Positions 9,287 to 18,100 of a stretch of DNA of 64,000 nt are shown here, piece after piece. Under the pieces are notes generated by a model, which did no database searches, was not told the origin of the DNA, and saw only the letters and a list, made by a program, of their open reading frames with translations. Position 1 is the stretch's first letter. Each line of letters opens with the position of its first letter. Source of the DNA: Panacagrimonas sp052387695. GTDB taxonomy: Bacteria > Pseudomonadota > Gammaproteobacteria > Nevskiales > Nevskiaceae. The position numbers and the translations under genes are program-made. Location: contig JBQTIX010000047.1 in assembly GCA_052387695.1 (NCBI GenBank), positions 62,001 through 126,000 of the forward strand, read 5' to 3'.

Positions 9287-10654
9287 ATGACGATCACCAC
9301 CCAGCAGGACAGCGCCGTGATTGATGTAGCCGAGATCATTGACCGGCGGCCGCTGAGCGCGTTGCAGATCATGGTGCTGTTCCTCGCCGGCTTCACCATC
9401 GTGCTCGACGGGCTGGATATCCAGGCCGTCGCTTTCGCCGCACCCGCCATCGCGGCCGACCTGGGCCTGCAAAGGGCCAGCCTGGGGCCGATCTTCTCGG
9501 CGGGCCTGCTCGGCATGGCTCTGGGTTCGATGCTCATGGGGCCGGTGGCAGATCGCTACGGGCGCAGGTTCAGCGTGCTCCTGAGCGTGTCGTTGTTCGG
9601 CGGCTTCACCTTCCTCACGGCCTTCGCCAGCAGCTCGGCCGAGTTGCTGGCGTTTCGCTTCCTGACCGGTCTCGGTTTGGGCGGTGCGCTGCCCAGCCTG
9701 GTGGTGCTGGTGGGGGAATACTCGCCGACGCGCATCCGCGCGATCTGTGCCGGCGTGGTGCTGGCGGGAGTGCCGGTCGGCGGGCTGATCGGCGGGCTGC
9801 TCGCGACCTGGGCGATTCCCCGGTTCGGCTGGCCGTCAGTTTTCCTGATCGGCGGTGGCTTGCCCGTGCTGATGCTGCCCATCCTGTGGCTGAAGCTTCC
9901 GGAGTCGATTCGCTTCATGGTCAGCCGTGGGCCTTCCGGCGCGGCGAAGGCACGCGACATCATGCGACGCATTGATCCCCAGGGTGACTACGGCGCCGGA
10001 GCGGTGTTCATCGAAACCCATCCGACCGCCGACGGTGTACCCAAGGGAGTACCCATCAGCAAGCTGTTTGCGGGCGGCATGGTGCGGGACACGCTCCTGC
10101 TGTGGGCGGCGTTCTTCACCAATCTCATGGGCATCTATTTCCTGGTGTCGTGGATTCCCACCTTGCTGGTCGACGCCGGCTATTCCATCGCAAAGGCGAC
10201 CACCGCCTCCGTGGTATTGAATTTCGGAGGCGTGTTCGGTTTGCTGGGGCTGGGCTGGATCGTCAGCCGCTTCGGTGTTCCGGTTCGATACATGATCGCA
10301 CTCGCGCTGCTGGTCGGCTCCGTTCACGTCGCCCTGGTGGGAGTGCTGGCTACAAACCTGACGCTGATGTTGTCGGCCGTGTTCGTGGCGGGGCTCTGCG
10401 TGATGGGAACCCAAGGCCAACTGTTCAACCTGGGAAGCAGCCTGTATCCCACTGAAGTTCGCACGACGGGCCTGGGATGGGCGGTGGGCATCGGCCGGAT
10501 CGGCTCCGTACTGGGCCCGCTGATTGGCGGTGCGCTGATCCTGATCGGGCTGGGCATTCCGGTTTACTTCGGGTTCTTCGGTGCCCTGCTGGTGCTGGGA
10601 TCAGTGGCGGTGCTGTGCATGCGTCGCGGACCGGCCTCGCAGCCAGGTGCCTGA
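9287..10654 (+). CDS. MFS transporter, aromatic acid:H+ symporter (AAHS)-like
   Basis: A 455-residue major facilitator with twelve predicted helices. The first helix contains the DGLD motif, and the loop between helices 2 and 3 carries GPVADRYGRR, both typical of the aromatic acid:H+ symporter family (PcaK, BenK, MhpT). Uptake of a benzoate- or hydroxybenzoate-like acid by proton symport is the expected role, which fits the catabolic genes of the window. The N-terminal tail resembles that of other AAHS members. Specific substrate is not predictable. Confidence 0.85.
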   Translation: MTITTQQDSAVIDVAEIIDRRPLSALQIMVLFLAGFTIVLDGLDIQAVAFAAPAIAADLGLQRASLGPIFSAGLLGMALGSMLMGPVADRYGRRFSVLLSVSLFGGFTFLTAFASSSAELLAFRFLTGLGLGGALPSLVVLVGEYSPTRIRAICAGVVLAGVPVGGLIGGLLATWAIPRFGWPSVFLIGGGLPVLMLPILWLKLPESIRFMVSRGPSGAAKARDIMRRIDPQGDYGAGAVFIETHPTADGVPKGVPISKLFAGGMVRDTLLLWAAFFTNLMGIYFLVSWIPTLLVDAGYSIAKATTASVVLNFGGVFGLLGLGWIVSRFGVPVRYMIALALLVGSVHVALVGVLATNLTLMLSAVFVAGLCVMGTQGQLFNLGSSLYPTEVRTTGLGWAVGIGRIGSVLGPLIGGALILIGLGIPVYFGFFGALLVLGSVAVLCMRRGPASQPGA

Positions 10655-10711
10655 TGTACTGACTTTCGGCCGGATCCTTCGGCCCTCATCGCCCAGGAGC
10701 GAACACCGTCC

Positions 10712-11035
10712 ATGAACGCCAATTCCAATCCCAGCCTGTATGTCTACTACCGGATCCCCGGGGCCAAGGCCGGCGCTGCCAGCAAAGCGGCTGCGCGTCT
10801 GGCGGAGCTCATCGCCGCGCAAGGCTTGGAACGACCGCGTCTGATGCGGCGCCCAGAAACCAATGCCCAGGGACAACAGACGTGGATGGAGGTCTATGAG
10901 AGCTGGGACTCGCACTGGGCAGCCACGGTAGACCGCGCGCTCGCCGACTCCGGTCTGGGCGCGTTGATCGAAGGGCCGCGGCACCCCGAGCTGTTCATTG
11001 ACCTGCTGCCATTGGAAGAAGGAGAGAAGACATGA
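10712..11035 (+). CDS. DUF4936 family protein
   Basis: A 107-residue soluble protein opening with LYVYYRIPG and containing RPETNAQGQQTWMEVYE, a pattern I associate with DUF4936, a small dimeric alpha/beta-barrel-like family with no assigned function. The ATG is preceded by CAGGAGCG. Its last codons overlap the following DUF1330 gene by four bases (ATGA), so the two are translationally coupled. The pair could act on the same ligand. The family call is from memory of the motif and function is unknown. Confidence 0.65.
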   Translation: MNANSNPSLYVYYRIPGAKAGAASKAAARLAELIAAQGLERPRLMRRPETNAQGQQTWMEVYESWDSHWAATVDRALADSGLGALIEGPRHPELFIDLLPLEEGEKT

Positions 11036-11322
11036 GTGCATTCGTGATTGCGGAGATTCTGGAAGTGAGTGATCCCGCCGGCATGAAGCAATACGCAGAG
11101 AAGGCGCGACCCACCATCGAGCAGTACGGCGGAAGCTATCGGGCGCTGCGCGGGAAAATGGATGTCATGGAAGGCAACTGGCGTCCGGCACCCTTAGTGA
11201 TCATCGAGTTTCCGAGCCTCGAGCGTGCGCGGACATGGTACGACTCGCCTGAGTACCGCCCCTTGATCGCGCAGCGGCAGGCGGTATCGCGGACCAATTT
11301 CGTCTTCATCGAAGGTCTTTGA
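11032..11322 (+). CDS. DUF1330 family protein
   Basis: A 96-residue protein of the DUF1330 group in the dimeric alpha/beta-barrel fold. It shows FVIAEILEVSDPAGMKQYAEK at the N-terminus, an internal YGGSYRALRG and the hallmark VIIEFPSLERARTWYDSPEY. Members are small cytoplasmic proteins of unknown activity, often beside catabolic genes. Its start overlaps the DUF4936 stop by four bases. NnrU follows 31 bases downstream on the same strand. Confidence 0.88.
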   Translation: MSAFVIAEILEVSDPAGMKQYAEKARPTIEQYGGSYRALRGKMDVMEGNWRPAPLVIIEFPSLERARTWYDSPEYRPLIAQRQAVSRTNFVFIEGL

Positions 11323-11353
11323 TGACGCTGGCTGCGGGTGCGGGCAGCCGTAG

Positions 11354-12025
11354 ATGAGTTCGCTGATCGCCGCCACCGCGCTGTTTCTTGGACTGCACTC
11401 GCTGCTCTCCGGGAGTCCGCTGCGCGCGCACGTCGTGACCCGCACCGGGGAGCCGGCGTTCAAGGCCGGCTTCTCGCTGGCGATCACGCTGAGCCTGGTG
11501 TGGATGGGCTGGGCCTATTCGCACGCGCCGCTTATCCCAACCTGGGGCACCGCGACCGCGTTGCAGCCGCTGGCGCTCGGGCTTGTGTTGCTCTCGTTTC
11601 TGCTGTTCGCGGCGAGCCTCGCAGAGCGCAACCCGACCACGCTGGGCTTGTTGCCGCCGGATCAGGTCGAGGCGAGGGGCACGATCCGCATCACGCGCCA
11701 CCCCGGCTTGTTCGGCCTGGGCCTGTGGGGGCTCGCGCATTTCATCGTGAACGGCGACTGGGCTTCGCACCTGCTGTTCGGCAGCTTCGCCTTCCAGGGC
11801 CTGATCGCGCCGCTCAATCTCGACCGCAAGTATCGTCGCCGTCACGGCGCGGCCTGGGAGGTGTTTGCCCGGCAGACTTCCTATCTGCCGTTCGTGGCGA
11901 TCCTGCAGGGACGCAATCGCCTGGTGTGGCGCGAACTGCCGTGGCTCGCGATCGTGCTGGGCCTTCTGGCGTTCGCGCTCGCCGCCGCGCTGCACGCGCG
12001 CGTCGTCGGCGTAGCGGCGTTCTGA
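11354..12025 (+). CDS. NnrU family membrane protein
   Basis: A 223-residue integral membrane protein with about six hydrophobic segments and the NnrU signature TRHPGLFGLGLWGLAHF in its central part. NnrU-type proteins share the methyltransferase-like isoprenylcysteine family layout; NnrU itself was named for nitrite/nitric-oxide reductase regulons. There are no denitrification genes nearby, so the name here is only a family label. Its stop lies 13 bases from the convergent AEC carrier gene. Confidence 0.8.
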   Translation: MSSLIAATALFLGLHSLLSGSPLRAHVVTRTGEPAFKAGFSLAITLSLVWMGWAYSHAPLIPTWGTATALQPLALGLVLLSFLLFAASLAERNPTTLGLLPPDQVEARGTIRITRHPGLFGLGLWGLAHFIVNGDWASHLLFGSFAFQGLIAPLNLDRKYRRRHGAAWEVFARQTSYLPFVAILQGRNRLVWRELPWLAIVLGLLAFALAAALHARVVGVAAF

Positions 12026-12038
12026 GGTGCAAAAATCC

Positions 12039-12998
12039 CTACAGCAGCACCCACAGCCAGAGCGGCAGCACGAAGAAATAGAGCAGGGTGGTGGCCACCA
12101 TCACCGAGGCGAGCAGCTCGGTGTCCAGCCCGAAGCGCTCGGACAGCATGATGGTCGCCATCATCGTCGGCATGCCGGCGAGCAGCACGATGGACACCGT
12201 CATCTCGTTATGACCCAGCACGGGCACGCACAGCGCCGCGACGAGGGCCGGCATCACCACCAGCTTGAGCAGGCCGGCAACGGCGAGCAGGCCGGGGCGC
12301 TGGCGCAGCGCAGCGGGCGACAGCGACATGCCGATGGTCAGCAGCATCGCTGGCACCACGGCCTGACCGAGCAGCTCGGCCGTGCGGTCGATGGGTGCCG
12401 GGTTGGGCAGCCCGAGAAGATTCACCGCGAACCCGGCCGCGAAGGCCCAGACCGGCGGCAAGCGCACGAAGGTGCGAAAGAAAACCGACAGCCGAAACGT
12501 TCCGTCCCCGTGGCTGCCCCAGGCGCTCGCGAGGCCCGCGCCGAGACTCCAGAACAGGAACGCGATGCCGAGGATGTCGGCGTAGATCGCGTAGCGCGCG
12601 GCGCCCGTACCGTACAGCGGCTGGAGCACCGACAGGCCGATGGACAGGATGTTGCCGAAGGAACAGGCGAGAATCAGTGCGCCGAGTTGTCGCCGTCCCA
12701 GGTCCGGGAACAGGCCGCTGCGCGCGAACACCAGCCAGGCCAGGCTCGCCGCGAGCAGCAGGCCGATCCAGGTGTACAGCGGCACCCACCCGAAGTCCAC
12801 ACCGAAGCGCGCGTGGCTGACCACGTGATATGCCAGTCCCGGATAGAACGCATACATCACCAGCATGTTGATTGCACGGCGTGCGCTGAGCGCATCGAGG
12901 CCGCCGGGTGCGGTGAGCCGCCAGACGTAACCCAGCGCGATCAGAAGGGCGACGGGGGCAAGACCCTCGCCCAGCATTATCAGCAGATGTTCGGACAT
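12039..12998 (-). CDS. AEC family transporter (auxin efflux carrier type)
   Basis: A 319-residue protein with about ten transmembrane segments in the inverted-repeat arrangement of AEC carriers (bacterial MdcF/YfdV type). Typical features are the N-terminal LIALGYVWR, a central NLLGLPNPAPIDR loop before helix 6 and the final FFVLPLWLWVLL helix. Such carriers move organic anions such as malonate or malate. The gene is divergent from the DMT transporter at 13034, with only 35 bases between the start codons. A second AEC gene lies 950 bases upstream on the same strand. Confidence 0.85.
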   Translation of the reverse strand: MSEHLLIMLGEGLAPVALLIALGYVWRLTAPGGLDALSARRAINMLVMYAFYPGLAYHVVSHARFGVDFGWVPLYTWIGLLLAASLAWLVFARSGLFPDLGRRQLGALILACSFGNILSIGLSVLQPLYGTGAARYAIYADILGIAFLFWSLGAGLASAWGSHGDGTFRLSVFFRTFVRLPPVWAFAAGFAVNLLGLPNPAPIDRTAELLGQAVVPAMLLTIGMSLSPAALRQRPGLLAVAGLLKLVVMPALVAALCVPVLGHNEMTVSIVLLAGMPTMMATIMLSERFGLDTELLASVMVATTLLYFFVLPLWLWVLL

Positions 12999-13033
12999 TT
13001 AGGAATGACGGGAATCTGGAACGCGACAGGAGT

Positions 13034-13996
13034 GTGGAACTGATGCGCACGTCGCAGTTGCGCGCGTTTCTGTGGGTGAATCTGTCCTGCCTGTGCTGGG
13101 CAGGCAACCTTGCGGTCGGTCGTCTGCTGCGCGACGTCATCGGTCCCGGCCTGCTGGTCTGCCTGCGCACGCTGCTCGCCGTGGTCTTGCTCGCGACCAT
13201 CGCGAGGGTCTTCATGCCGAAGCCCGAGGCCGCGACGCCTGTCGCGCCGCGACGCTGGGGTCTGCTGCTGCTCATGGCCGCGACCGGCATCGTGGGCTAC
13301 CAGGGCCTGCTCTACCAGGCGCTGCACACGACCGGCGCGTTCAACGCGGCGCTGATCAATGCGCTTGCTCCGCTGGTGACCGCGCTGCTTGCATGGGCCG
13401 TGCACGGCACGCGGCTGTCGCTTGCGGCCTATGCCGGCATCCTGCTTTCCATCATCGGTGTGGTGGTGATTCTCTCGGGCGGTGATCGCGAGCGCCTGCT
13501 CGCGCTGCGTTTCGGCGCGGGCGACCTGCTGATCCTGGTCGCGGTGCTGCTGTGGGCCGTGTATTCGCTGGCGGGACGCGAGGTCATGCGGAGTGGTTCG
13601 GTGATCGGCACTACCGCGCTCGCCACTGGCCTCGCTCTGCCGCTGTCGCTGCCCTGGGCATTGATCGAGCATTCCTGGGCGAGCGTCGAATGGACCGCCG
13701 GCGTGTGGGGCGGGCTGATCTACGTGGCGGTGTTCGCCTCGGTGGTGGCGATGCTGGCCTGGAATCGCGCAGTGAATCTCGCCGGTGCGGCACACGCTGC
13801 GGCCGCGATGAACATGATGCCGCTGTACGCGCTCGCCTCTTCGGTTTTCCTTCTGCACGAGCCCTTTCATCTTTACCAGGGTGTCGGCGGCGCGCTGGTC
13901 ATCGCCGGCTGCCTGTGGGCAACGCTCACTCCGCCAAGCGCGGCGCCGGTTCAGAGCGGTAGTTCCGCGATCAATGGGGGCAGCAAGATCAGGTAG
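13034..13996 (+). CDS. EamA/DMT family transporter
   Basis: A 320-residue protein with two EamA repeats and about ten transmembrane helices; the first helix contains LSCLCWAGNLAVGR, typical of RhaT/YdcZ-like DMT transporters. The start may be GTG 13034 or ATG 13043. Its last 46 bases overlap the tail of the convergent AEC gene. It is the only plus-strand gene between two AEC carriers. The substrate is unknown; small organic metabolites are usual for the family. Confidence 0.83.
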   Translation: MELMRTSQLRAFLWVNLSCLCWAGNLAVGRLLRDVIGPGLLVCLRTLLAVVLLATIARVFMPKPEAATPVAPRRWGLLLLMAATGIVGYQGLLYQALHTTGAFNAALINALAPLVTALLAWAVHGTRLSLAAYAGILLSIIGVVVILSGGDRERLLALRFGAGDLLILVAVLLWAVYSLAGREVMRSGSVIGTTALATGLALPLSLPWALIEHSWASVEWTAGVWGGLIYVAVFASVVAMLAWNRAVNLAGAAHAAAAMNMMPLYALASSVFLLHEPFHLYQGVGGALVIAGCLWATLTPPSAAPVQSGSSAINGGSKIR

Positions 13997-14871
13997 ACGA
14001 ACACGCCCGCGCTCATCGTCAGCGCGAAGGCGGCAGTATCGAGGCCGAAGCGGTCGCAGAACAGCACGCCCATCATGAACGGCGGCGCGGCGCACACCCA
14101 GATCAGCGCGCGATGGTCTTCGGCCGGTAGGCCGGCGACGACGCCGAACAGCAAGCCCACCAGCAAGCCGCCACCGAGGCGGAGGACGATCGGCAGCGCC
14201 ATCCAGCGCCAGCCGGGATGCAGCCGGAAGTCGAGCGCGAGGCCCAACGAGAACAGCATCAGCGCGAGCGCAGCCTGCGCGAGTCCATCGATGGCTTCCA
14301 TCGCCAACGGCGGGGGTGGAAGCTGCAGCGCGTTGAGCAGCAGCGCCACCATCACCGCCCAGACCGGCGGCAGGCTCAGGATCTGGCGAGCGGGGTTGAT
14401 TGACGTGCCACCGCTGCCGAAGCGCATCGCGATATACACCCCGAGCGTCCACGACACCGGGATCGTGGCCAGCAGGTCGAAACCGAGCGCGACGTCGTCC
14501 TGCCGCCCGCCATAGAGCCGGTGCAGCAGGGGCAGGGCGGCACCCAGCCCGTTGCCGAAAATCGCAGCGAGCACTAGAGCGCCTCGCGTGGCGCGCGGCA
14601 GATCCGAGTACCGTTCCAGCAGGACATGCAGACCCCAAGCCAGCAGCCCACTGAAAGCAATGGTGATCCAACCGCCCAGAACAACCGACAGCAGGTGGCG
14701 GTCCAGCGGCGCCTGCACCATGACGCGGAACACCAGGGCTGGTACCAGCAGATACACCATCAAGGCATTCAGGTGGTGCCTCAGGCTCGCCGCATCCACG
14801 CCCCCGGGCGACAGCTTCTGCCAGGCGACTCCGGCGCCGATCACGGCCAGCAAGGGGACGAGCTCGCCCAT
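13951..14871 (-). CDS. AEC family transporter, second copy
   Basis: A 306-residue carrier with the same ten-helix layout as the AEC protein at 12039-12998, including SLPPVWAVMVALLLNALQLP before helix 6. The two copies are clearly homologous but well diverged. It begins 34 bases downstream of the epoxide-hydrolase-like gene in the minus-strand catabolic array. It could therefore be the last gene of that operon and export or import an organic-acid intermediate; that link is inference. Confidence 0.85.
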   Translation of the reverse strand: MGELVPLLAVIGAGVAWQKLSPGGVDAASLRHHLNALMVYLLVPALVFRVMVQAPLDRHLLSVVLGGWITIAFSGLLAWGLHVLLERYSDLPRATRGALVLAAIFGNGLGAALPLLHRLYGGRQDDVALGFDLLATIPVSWTLGVYIAMRFGSGGTSINPARQILSLPPVWAVMVALLLNALQLPPPPLAMEAIDGLAQAALALMLFSLGLALDFRLHPGWRWMALPIVLRLGGGLLVGLLFGVVAGLPAEDHRALIWVCAAPPFMMGVLFCDRFGLDTAAFALTMSAGVFVYLILLPPLIAELPL

Positions 14872-14905
14872 CCGCGCTGACTGCGTGATCGGGGACGGTC
14901 TTTCG

Positions 14906-15307
14906 CTAGAGCGCCGGTCCGCCTTGATCCAGCCAGGATTTCAGATCGAAGTAATCGCGCCACGCCTTGATCTTGCCGGCGTTGTCAAATTCGAACACGC
15001 CAAGGATCGCGAGGCTGATGTGCGGCCCGCTCTTGAGCCAGAACTGATCGACACGCTCGGTGTAGACGACGCCGCCCTTGGTGGTCAGCAGCGTCGTATC
15101 CAGCTGCGCCTTGTCTGCCATCGGGAAGAAGGCATCCAGGAATCCGGCAATCGCGACCGTGCCTTCCAGCGCCGGCCAGGGCATGTTCTGGTAGACCGCC
15201 CCCGGCGTGAAGTACGGCATCAGAGCCGGGGTAGACAGCTTGCTCCAGGCAGCGAGGAACTCGCGCGTGGTCCGGGCGTTGCGCTGCTCGATATCGGTGT
15301 CGGTCAT
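14906..15307 (-). CDS. SnoaL-like / limonene-1,2-epoxide hydrolase family protein
   Basis: A 133-residue protein of the NTF2-like cone fold. The motif KAWRDYFD near the C-terminus supplies the Arg and Asp found in the Asp-Arg-Asp site of limonene-1,2-epoxide hydrolase, so hydrolysis of an epoxide or a related isomerisation is possible. It starts 13 bases after the dioxygenase beta gene with a GGAG ribosome site. It is the final enzyme gene of the minus-strand array. An alternative role is a polyketide-cyclase-like or binding function; the substrate is unknown. Confidence 0.7.
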   Translation of the reverse strand: MTDTDIEQRNARTTREFLAAWSKLSTPALMPYFTPGAVYQNMPWPALEGTVAIAGFLDAFFPMADKAQLDTTLLTTKGGVVYTERVDQFWLKSGPHISLAILGVFEFDNAGKIKAWRDYFDLKSWLDQGGPAL

Positions 15308-15320
15308 CAGGTGTCTCCGC

Positions 15321-15866
15321 TTATAGATAGATGTTGAGATTCTTGCTCAGCAGCACGTTCTGCTTGAGCACGATCAGGCGTCGAGCGAGTTGCAGGCCCT
15401 GCGACGTGCGCCGCCAGATGTCCTCGCGGTTGCCATAGAGCGTGTCCTGATCGCGCTCGTTGCGGCAGCGATAGGCCAGGAACGTGGAGTACACCTTGTA
15501 CTCGTCGGCCTTCGACGTGTGCTCCACCTCGACGTTTCCGATCAAATGGACATAGCGGGTCGCGGGATCTTCCGACCAGGCCGTGCCAGTCTTGAGCCGG
15601 CGCAGGCGCTTGTTCAGATCCTCGAGACCGTCGTTGTAGTAGGCCATGCGCTTGAGATCGCCTACCTGGTCGGTCTTGTCGCGGCGATAGCGCGTCTCGA
15701 TACCCGGCATGTGGTAATGCAGGTCCTCGGTCAGCATCGTCACCCACTCGTCGTACGCTTCGGCGTCCAGCAGGCGGGCTTCGCGGTAGAGCGTCTGCTG
15801 GATCTCGCTCAGCAGTTCCAGTGACGGCGCGGGCAGCTTCACAGCTTCTTGCATGACGGCATTCAT
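15321..15866 (-). CDS. Aromatic-ring-hydroxylating dioxygenase, beta subunit
   Basis: A 181-residue protein of the small (beta) subunit family, which has an NTF2-like fold and a structural role in the alpha3beta3 hexamer. It contains LYREARLLDAEAYDEWV, RYVHLIGNVEVE and the C-terminal VLLSKNLNIYL, all typical of the family. The start at 15866 is supported by a GGAGGAGAG ribosome site; the frame stays open further upstream but that part overlaps the alpha gene. It lies 29 bases after the alpha subunit at 15896-17269 and pairs with it. Confidence 0.9.
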   Translation of the reverse strand: MNAVMQEAVKLPAPSLELLSEIQQTLYREARLLDAEAYDEWVTMLTEDLHYHMPGIETRYRRDKTDQVGDLKRMAYYNDGLEDLNKRLRRLKTGTAWSEDPATRYVHLIGNVEVEHTSKADEYKVYSTFLAYRCRNERDQDTLYGNREDIWRRTSQGLQLARRLIVLKQNVLLSKNLNIYL

Positions 15867-15895
15867 CGTTCTCTCCTCCAATTCGTGGGAGCCGG

Positions 15896-17269
15896 TCAAA
15901 GGCTCTGCAGGCCCAGGGGCAGATCGCGCGTTTCCCGACCCTTGAGGCGGTTGCCGTTGCGATCCGGAACGTCGGACCAGGTGCCGTTGGTATTCATCAG
16001 GTCCTGCCAGCGACGATAGAAATGGCGCTGGTTGGCGTCGTTGTACTGGCCGCGGTAGATGATGCCGGGGAATTCTGGATGGTCGAGCTTGCGCCCGATG
16101 CCGCAGCGGTAGTGCAGTTTCTCCTCTCGCGTGACGACACCGCGATTGGTCGTCGTGCAGTTCTCCCAGTTCTCGCCATCGTCCATCTCGAAGGCGCCGC
16201 CCGGACCGAAGGTCTGCATCACGCCGGTGGTGATCTCTTCCTTGATCTCGTCGGGCATGTTGCGGTTGACGATGACCCAGGTGCGCAGCTCGAGCTGCAT
16301 CGGGCCCTTGGGCAGCCAGGTACGGAACGTGGAGATGCCGGGCAGGTAGGAGACGTTGGGGAAGATCGAGGCCGAGGCCACCGAGCCGAAAATCATCGAG
16401 CGCTTCTCGCCGAGTCGCTTGGCCATGCGCGGCCGGAGCACGTTGCAGAAGTAGTCCATCACCTTCGGGCGCCCGAGCAGGAAGATGTCGCCGACGCCTT
16501 CCATCCCGAATTCGTGGCCGTGTCCGTTTGCGCTCGCGTGGAACGAATTCACCATGTCGACGGGCGGAAAGGCGTTGCCTTCGTTCATCGCGCGGGTGCC
16601 CGAGTCGTGCGTCCAGCCGGCGTGATAAGCGTCGCCGACGAAGTTCTCCACGCCGAACTTCCAGTTGGCCGGGATGATCGACTTGATGCACCCCCCAATT
16701 AGCTCGGTGCCGCCCTCATCGTTGTCGACGATACAGTCGAGGTACCAGCGGTAGTCGCCGAGATAGTCCTCGAGGCTCGGCGCGGTCGGGTCGAAGGTGG
16801 CGAACACCAGGCCCTTGTAGCTGCCGACCTTGGCGACCTCCTTGAGGCCCCACTTGGCCTTGTCGATGTCGCCGGGGTCGTAGCAGTACTCCTCGTGCAT
16901 GCCCTGGAGCTTGCCCGCGGTGTCGAAGCCCCAGCCGTGGTAATTGCACACGAAGCGCCGCGCGTTTCCGGCGTCGGCATAGCAGACCTTGTTACCGCGG
17001 TGCGGACAGGAATTGAGGAACACCTTGATCGAAAGGTCCTTCTGCCGGCACACGATCACCGTGTCCTCGCCCATGTAGGTGGTCAGGAAGTCGCCGGGCT
17101 TGGGAATCTGCGTCTCGTGCGCCACGAACAGCCAGCAGCGCGCAAAGATATTGCGCATCTCGGCTTCGTAGATGTCCTGGTCGTGGAAGATCCGGCGCGA
17201 CACCCAACCTTCGTCGAGGTCCATGAAGCCGCTGTAGTCGCGCCGCGGGTTGAGGTGCTCCAGTTTCAT
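15896..17269 (-). CDS. Aromatic-ring-hydroxylating dioxygenase, alpha subunit
   Basis: A 457-residue oxygenase subunit. The Rieske centre is C88, H90, C108 and H111 (CPHRG and CNYHGW). The mononuclear iron site includes H216 and H221 in GDAYHAGWTH, after NWKFGVENF. The ATG at 17269 is chosen because GGAGGAGATAG precedes it; a longer frame exists upstream without support. The enzyme would add O2 to an aromatic ring to give a cis-dihydrodiol, using electrons from a ferredoxin not encoded nearby. The sequence belongs with naphthalene/biphenyl/PAH-type large subunits. It sits downstream of the meta-pathway genes. The substrate cannot be assigned. Confidence 0.9.
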   Translation of the reverse strand: MKLEHLNPRRDYSGFMDLDEGWVSRRIFHDQDIYEAEMRNIFARCWLFVAHETQIPKPGDFLTTYMGEDTVIVCRQKDLSIKVFLNSCPHRGNKVCYADAGNARRFVCNYHGWGFDTAGKLQGMHEEYCYDPGDIDKAKWGLKEVAKVGSYKGLVFATFDPTAPSLEDYLGDYRWYLDCIVDNDEGGTELIGGCIKSIIPANWKFGVENFVGDAYHAGWTHDSGTRAMNEGNAFPPVDMVNSFHASANGHGHEFGMEGVGDIFLLGRPKVMDYFCNVLRPRMAKRLGEKRSMIFGSVASASIFPNVSYLPGISTFRTWLPKGPMQLELRTWVIVNRNMPDEIKEEITTGVMQTFGPGGAFEMDDGENWENCTTTNRGVVTREEKLHYRCGIGRKLDHPEFPGIIYRGQYNDANQRHFYRRWQDLMNTNGTWSDVPDRNGNRLKGRETRDLPLGLQSL

Positions 17270-17331
17270 GCCTTCTATCTCCTCCGGTTCGGGACCGGTT
17301 CTTGGGGTCAAATGGGCCGACGTGCAGCGGG

Positions 17332-18093
17332 TCAGCGAAAAGTTCTTATGAGTGCGCGCGTCTGTGCAGCCAGCAAGTGGGCATCGAGGCCGACGGCGAC
17401 CAGCAGCGCACCGCGCTCCAGATACAGTCGAACCAGGGTTTCATCGCGGCTGAGAATTCCCGGCGCCTTGCCCGCCACGCGGATGCGCTCGAAGGCCGCG
17501 AGCGTCGCCGCCTGCACCTCCGGATGCCCGGGCTGGCCGAGGTGCCCGAGCGAGGCCGCGAGATCGGCAGGGCCGATGAACACCCCGTCGACCCCCTCAA
17601 TGCGGGCAATTGCATTGAGCTCGGCAAGTCCCGCGCCGGTCTCCACCTGCACGATCACGGCGATCTGCTCGTTGGCCTCGTGCAGGTAGTTCGGGAAGCC
17701 TCCCCAGCGCGCGGCACGCGCGCCGCCGACGCCGCGCGTGCCCGACGGGGGGTAGCGGCAGGCGCGCACCACGTTGGCGGCCTGCTCGGCGCTTTCGACC
17801 ATCGGCACGAGCAGGCTCTGGACACCCAGGTCCAGGTATTGCTTGATCAGCAAGGGATCCGACGAGGGCACGCGCGCAACGGCATGGGTCTGCGGATAGG
17901 CAGCGATGGCGCGCAGCTGCGCGAGCACGCTGTGCGCATCGTGGGGCACGTGTTCGCCGTCGATCAGCAGCCAGTCGAAACCTGCACCGGCGCAGATCTC
18001 GGCGCTGGTCGCATCGCCGAGCGAGAGAAACAGCCCGATCTGCGGGCGTTTTTCGCGCAAGGCCTGCTTGAGTCCATTGACAGATGTATTCAT
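17332..18093 (-). CDS. hpaI: HpcH/HpaI family pyruvate aldolase
   Basis: A 253-residue class II (metal-dependent) aldolase of the HpaI/HpcH family. It shows IDGEHVPHD with the catalytic His, ARVPSSDP with the pyruvate-binding Arg, and metal-site segments VQVETGAG and IGPADLAASLG. HpaI-type enzymes split 4-hydroxy-2-oxoacids into pyruvate and an aldehyde. Here it lies directly after the HpaH-like hydratase. It would complete meta-cleavage in place of the DmpG/DmpF aldolase-dehydrogenase pair, which is absent from this array. Confidence 0.85.
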   Translation of the reverse strand: MNTSVNGLKQALREKRPQIGLFLSLGDATSAEICAGAGFDWLLIDGEHVPHDAHSVLAQLRAIAAYPQTHAVARVPSSDPLLIKQYLDLGVQSLLVPMVESAEQAANVVRACRYPPSGTRGVGGARAARWGGFPNYLHEANEQIAVIVQVETGAGLAELNAIARIEGVDGVFIGPADLAASLGHLGQPGHPEVQAATLAAFERIRVAGKAPGILSRDETLVRLYLERGALLVAVGLDAHLLAAQTRALIRTFR

Positions 18094-18100
18094 GGCGCGC

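Noticed and set aside
16699..17207. Arg-rich alternative frames inside the dioxygenase alpha gene
   Set aside because: Their composition (runs of Arg, Ser, Pro, Thr) is typical of shifted GC-rich codons, and the oxygenase frame has all metal ligands.
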